Positions 57,549 to 64,000 of a stretch of DNA of 64,000 nt are shown in pieces (position 1 is the first letter of the stretch; each line of letters starts with the position of its first letter). The notes under the pieces are model-generated. The model searched no databases. It had not been told where the DNA came from and saw only the letters and a list, made by a program, of their open reading frames with translations. Position numbers and translations under genes: made by a program. Origin of the DNA: Parietaria judaica (lineage: Eukaryota; Streptophyta; Magnoliopsida; Rosales; Urticaceae); NCBI GenBank assembly GCA_954871525.1, contig OX940862.1, positions 11,552,501 through 11,616,500 of the forward strand. The letters are read 5' to 3'.

Positions 57549-58984
57549 TCACCAGTAGTAGTCCCATCGGGGCCGAACCCTCTTCATGTGGTTGTGGTTG
57601 TGATCGTGGCCGTACGGGTAGTCGGACTGGGCCCGCTGGGTGTTCTGGAAGGCGCAGCAGCCGATGGAGTAGACGGCTATCAGGAACACCAGCACCGCGA
57701 TGTTGAGCACCGACAGCTTGCGCCAGTCGCGGCGGATGTCTTCTGCTACCCCCGCCTTGCACGCCTCGCAGTCGTAGCACAACACCCCGGCCGCGTTGTT
57801 CCACCGGTAGCAGTCAGCATCCTGCTCCACCGCCACCCCCGTGTTGTAGCTGCACGCCGTCCCCGGCTTGCAACACCCTGACTGCATATTTCAAACCCAT
57901 AAACAGAATAGTTACGAGATCAAATTTCAAAAACAATTATAGACAGAATAGTCCTTTACTTTGATACGGTTTTTGAATGTTCCAAGGAAAAGAACATATA
58001 TTTTCCTATTAGAACCCTCACGATCTCTCTCACACACTCAGGCCGGAAACCACCACTTTCGGTTTAGTTTGAAGTATTTCGGACGACTTTGACATCTTGT
58101 GGAACATTGGAATTGCTTTTAACATTACATCTTGGAACTGCTTTAAATGAGCGGAAATGATTTAAAAAATCTGAGTAGGAATGTGGCTTTAGTCATTCAT
58201 TAGATGGGAACTTGAAGAATAATATTTGTAAACGACATAAAATATCACAAATACATTTGGCCTAAGTAAACGTGAAGTGACATCAGACATTCCCCAAAAA
58301 CGACATATTAAGTGATCAAACGACAATCATGAAAAGGAAGGAAGATCGGATGATAGAACTTGCGAATTTGTTAATTACTATTCTCGATGCTTTATTTATA
58401 ATGACGATTTATTCATTACTTTGATCTTAAGTTTCAAATTTGAATCGTATTTGAAATAGAATCTATTGTTTGATTTTGATAAGAAAAGGAACCTGAACGG
58501 GGGTCATGTCTCTCTGGAGATAGTCGAGAGGCGTCCATGTGGCGAGGTTGTTGCACGTCTTGGAGGCGATGATGCAGGCCCGGATGCTTGTCCAGTAGCG
58601 TGGGTCGTCGATTCTCTTCTGAAGCCACGGTGAGTACTCCGCCAGCCGGTACTCGCGGTAGGCCCTGCCGGGGACCTGGACGCCGCCACCCTTGGCAGTA
58701 ACGACAAAGCCGAAGACGGTGAGGCCCATGAGCGTGGCGATGAGGAGGAGCATGACCACCAGGTAGACCCAGAGAGCCCAGGCCACGTGAAAGCAGGCGC
58801 CGATGAAGCCGGCGAGGGAGATGAGCAGCACCACGAAGCCCACCACGAGCAGCGGCGTCTGCAGGAAGCTCTCGCAGGTGGTGCTGCTGCGCGCCATCCA
58901 CAGCCCCCCGCCGATGATGGGGATGGACGCGAGCAGCGTGAAGAGGTTCAAGAACCCGATCACCGTGTTGCTGAGCCGGTACAT
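57549..58984 (-). CDS. Tetraspanin
   Basis: Four-helix plasma-membrane organiser of the plant TET family. Two exons (58984-58493 and 57881-57549) join in phase 0 to 274 residues, the usual length, and one intron is typical of plant tetraspanins. Helices lie near residues 7-30, 43-65, 73-97 and 225-248. The large extracellular loop contains the plant signature GCCKPGTAC and further paired cysteines (CYRWNNAAGVLCYDCEACKAG). The cytosolic tail is His/Asn-rich (YGHDHNHNHMKRVRPRWDYY). The exons are strongly GC-rich. The start MYRLSNTVIGFLNL is the canonical family start. Confidence 0.95.
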
Positions 58985-59715
58985 CCTCCTTCCTTCCTTG
59001 TTGTATCTCTTCTGAGTGTGGCAGTATTGGGGAGATATATATTTATTCCAGCGACACACCTTCCTCTTTCTCTTTATCTTTTTCCGAGTGGAAGAAAGAA
59101 GGTAATGTTGTCTTTGCTTTTCTTCTCTTTTATGGCAGCTTTCAATTAAATATTTCCTTGCCTCCTCCTTTTCGGATTAGGATAAAATCGTGCTACAACT
59201 TTTTTTCTTGTTGGCTAAGGAAAGATTGTCCTTGTAATGTGTATTGACGAAAACGCCCATCGGTGGCTGAGAAATTGTTATGAGCGTCCCTCCTCAAGAA
59301 AAAAGGGTTCATTTGGAATAATGCATGGCCTAGGCAAGGCAGGTATTTTGTTGGACCCCATTTAGAATAATGCCTCTGCCACTAAGTACCTTATTTTGGG
59401 GAATACAATGCCTTTTTCCGATTCCTTCTAGACAATACTACTATACTATGCTTATTCTAATTACCAAATAAATCATTGTCAAGAATAATTAGCAGCAGTG
59501 TCCCCATTTTTCCATGTCATTTATATAATAGATACATGAAAACAAGTTACGTTCGTTGAAAAATGCAAAGTCTACACTTTATTGTTGGGTAAATAACAAC
59601 AACGTCGTTTTATTACAAATAATCTAGACTGGTAGGCATTACAAATCAGATCATTATTGCTAGTTTTCAATCGTGTACGTGGTATCAAGGCTCTTACTTT
59701 ATGATATTGAAATGA
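58985..59715. other. Intergenic between tetraspanin promoter and carboxypeptidase 3' end
   Basis: Holds the tetraspanin promoter and leader (CT/TTTC-rich near 59060-59090) and the 3' region of the downstream carboxypeptidase gene. No other feature seen. Confidence 0.5.
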
Positions 59716-62541
<2,826 letters not shown>

Positions 62542-63725
62542 ATGCCGCCAGAACCATTGCCGTGGGATCGGAAGGACGTGTTCAGGAAGAGGAAGCACGA
62601 GAGATGGAGGGACTCCTCGCGCTGGGGATCCCCCGATTACCGCAGACAAATAGGTACTCTTCTTCCCTCACCGCCACCAATTTGATGGCAAACTGGGCTG
62701 TGTTCTTTTATTTTTCTTGTGCGGGTTTTGGCGTAGATCTGGGATTTTCCCCCCTTCTTCCTTTTGTCGGAGATCTGAAAGAATTCTTCTTTCTATTCTT
62801 TTGGTTATTTCCTCGGTATTTTGTTAAATTTATTCGTGTTGATATATATTTTTTTTTTTGCTTTTCTCCTTCCTGCTTTTCGAAGGTCACGGTAAGCAGG
62901 GTAATTGGCACTTTTTTCCGGAAGAATCTGGTCATTCCCATGGGTATGTGTCTTCTCGATCCGCCGAAAAGGTCGTTGAAGATGAGAGCTTTCGACCGAT
63001 TTCTCGCGGAGAGATGAGATACGGAAGGAATCGTCGGGACAACAGAGGGCCTTACAGTCATCGGGAATGGAGAGATCACTCTTGGGATGGAAGGAATGGG
63101 TTTGCAAATATCCCCGGAAGGGCACACGACGTCAATAATGAACACAAGTCTCGGGATGATTTGCCATCTTATTCATCTCATTCGAATGGCAACTTTGGCA
63201 ATACGTGGGATCAGATTCAGTTTAGAGACCAACACGATAAGATGAGCGGCTCAACTGGCCAGAGATGTGACAGGGAAAATGCAGTGGGCTACAACGACTG
63301 GAAGCCCATGAAGTGGACGCGGTCGGGAAGCCTGTCCTCTCGAGGGTCGGGCTACGGCCATCTGAGCAGCTCGAAGAGCATGGGGGCAATTGATTCCAGC
63401 GAAGCCATCAACTCTGTGATGAAGAATGGAAGTCCTTTGCAGTCTCCCTCGGGCGATGCCAATGCTTGCACTGCACCCACTGCAGCTTTAGAGGACGCCA
63501 CGTCGCGCAAGAAGGCGCGGCTCGGGTGGGGTGAGGGTTTGGCGAAGTACGAGAAGAAGAAAGATGTAGTCACGAATAGAGACGAGGCCGAGTTTGGGAT
63601 CAGTCATGGGGAACTCCATTCTCTCAGCTCAAGTTTGATAGAGAAAAGCCCGAGAATGGTGAGTTTGTCAGATTGTGCCTCTCCTGCCACTCCATCATCA
63701 TCTCTTGCGTGCAGCACCGTGCCAG
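62542..63725 (+). CDS. POWERDRESS-like SANT-domain co-repressor, 5' end only
   Basis: First two coding exons (62542-62653 and 62886-63725) of a large nuclear protein that continues past the right edge. The start MPPEPLPWDRKDVFRKRKHE and the segments HGKQGNWH.F.EESGH, SRGEMRYGRN, NDWKPMKWTRSGSLSSRGSG, SSSKSMGAIDS, PLQSPSGDA, SRKKARLGWGEGLAKYEKKK and SDCASPATPSS match what I know of plant POWERDRESS (NCOR/SMRT-like). That protein works with HDA9 in histone deacetylation. The SANT domains would lie in later exons. The intron after 63725 starts with gtacat and runs off the window. The ATG at 62542 matches the conserved N-terminus. Confidence 0.9.
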
Positions 63726-64000
63726 GTACATTTACTCTCTTTTTTTTTCAACTCTTCTCAAATAGGAAATTTGTGGTTTTTGCCGTTGCGGTTGGTGTAG
63801 AAGCTCTTGGGTTGAAATTAAATGTCCTGTCTGTCTAAGAGTAAAGCAATGGTTTTAAATTTCACTTCCCCGGTTCACTGGTAGAAAGGAAAAAATCCCG
63901 TCGTCGTAGAAAAACCCCATCGTGGTATTGTTAATCAGTGCATGTATAATTGTGGGTTTTGTAGGAATTATAGTTTTTTTTTTTTTTTCTCGACAAGCAT
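63726..64000. other. Intron of the POWERDRESS-like gene
   Basis: Follows a GT donor after codon CCA-G. In-frame reading through 63838 is chance. A T-run near 63974-63988 and the window end follow. Confidence 0.7.

Noticed and set aside
62708..63145. 145-codon minus-strand frame
   Set aside because: Antisense to the first intron and second exon of the POWERDRESS-like gene.

Overview
This is flowering-plant nuclear DNA. Protein genes are split by GT-AG introns (with three GC-AG exceptions) and separated by AT-rich spacers carrying microsatellites, MITE-like elements and DNA transposons. The products are plant families: PIP2 aquaporin, MLO, CASP-like, patatin-like pPLAIII, POWERDRESS-like and miR160. 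The MLO protein has clade V features (C-terminal DFSF), which points to a eudicot; this is inference and I do not name a species. Exon maps were made by eye from splice sites, protein-family conservation and reading phase. Most complete models close exactly in frame, which supports them.

Layout. 72-3744 (-): M28 zinc peptidase of the ER metallopeptidase 1 type, 3' end off the left edge. 4318-4523: tRNA-derived SINE. 5194-5946 (+): CASP-like protein. 6056-7417: partial duplication of the DCP2 5' end, then intact DCP2 (7392-9597, +). 10128-10388 (-): small seed-maturation protein, head-to-head with a mercaptopyruvate/thiosulfate sulfurtransferase (to 13809, +) that has no AUG for its transit-peptide-like first exon. 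13970-16270: non-autonomous hAT element interrupted by a Pack-MULE (14727-16147) holding a decayed KNL1-like fragment. 18131-20171 (+): PIP2 aquaporin. 22193-22573 (+): small Cys-rich protein. 23021-23995 (+): single-exon MAGL-like hydrolase. 24279-26941 (+): WPP-domain-associated coiled-coil protein. 27467-27841 (+): proline-rich membrane protein. 28150-28562: foldback element. 29730-31889 (+): patatin-like pPLAIII.

31.9-45.4 kb has no protein gene I can support. It holds a MIR160 hairpin on the minus strand (37335-37490) and several terminal-inverted-repeat elements. 45426-49472 (+): ABC1/aarF-like kinase with 16 exons. 49957-51449 (+): TMEM115/rhomboid-like 19. 52191-54880 (-): 14-exon clade V-type MLO. 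55461-55629: long (ATAC)n tract. 57549-58984 (-): tetraspanin. 59716-61871 (-): serine carboxypeptidase-like protein. 62542 to the right edge (+): 5' end of a POWERDRESS-like SANT-domain co-repressor.

The genes do not form a pathway; this is ordinary plant gene order. The most distinctive items are the nested Pack-MULE, the MIR160 locus, the duplicated DCP2 5' end, the missing sulfurtransferase start codon, and two GC-AG introns in one gene.
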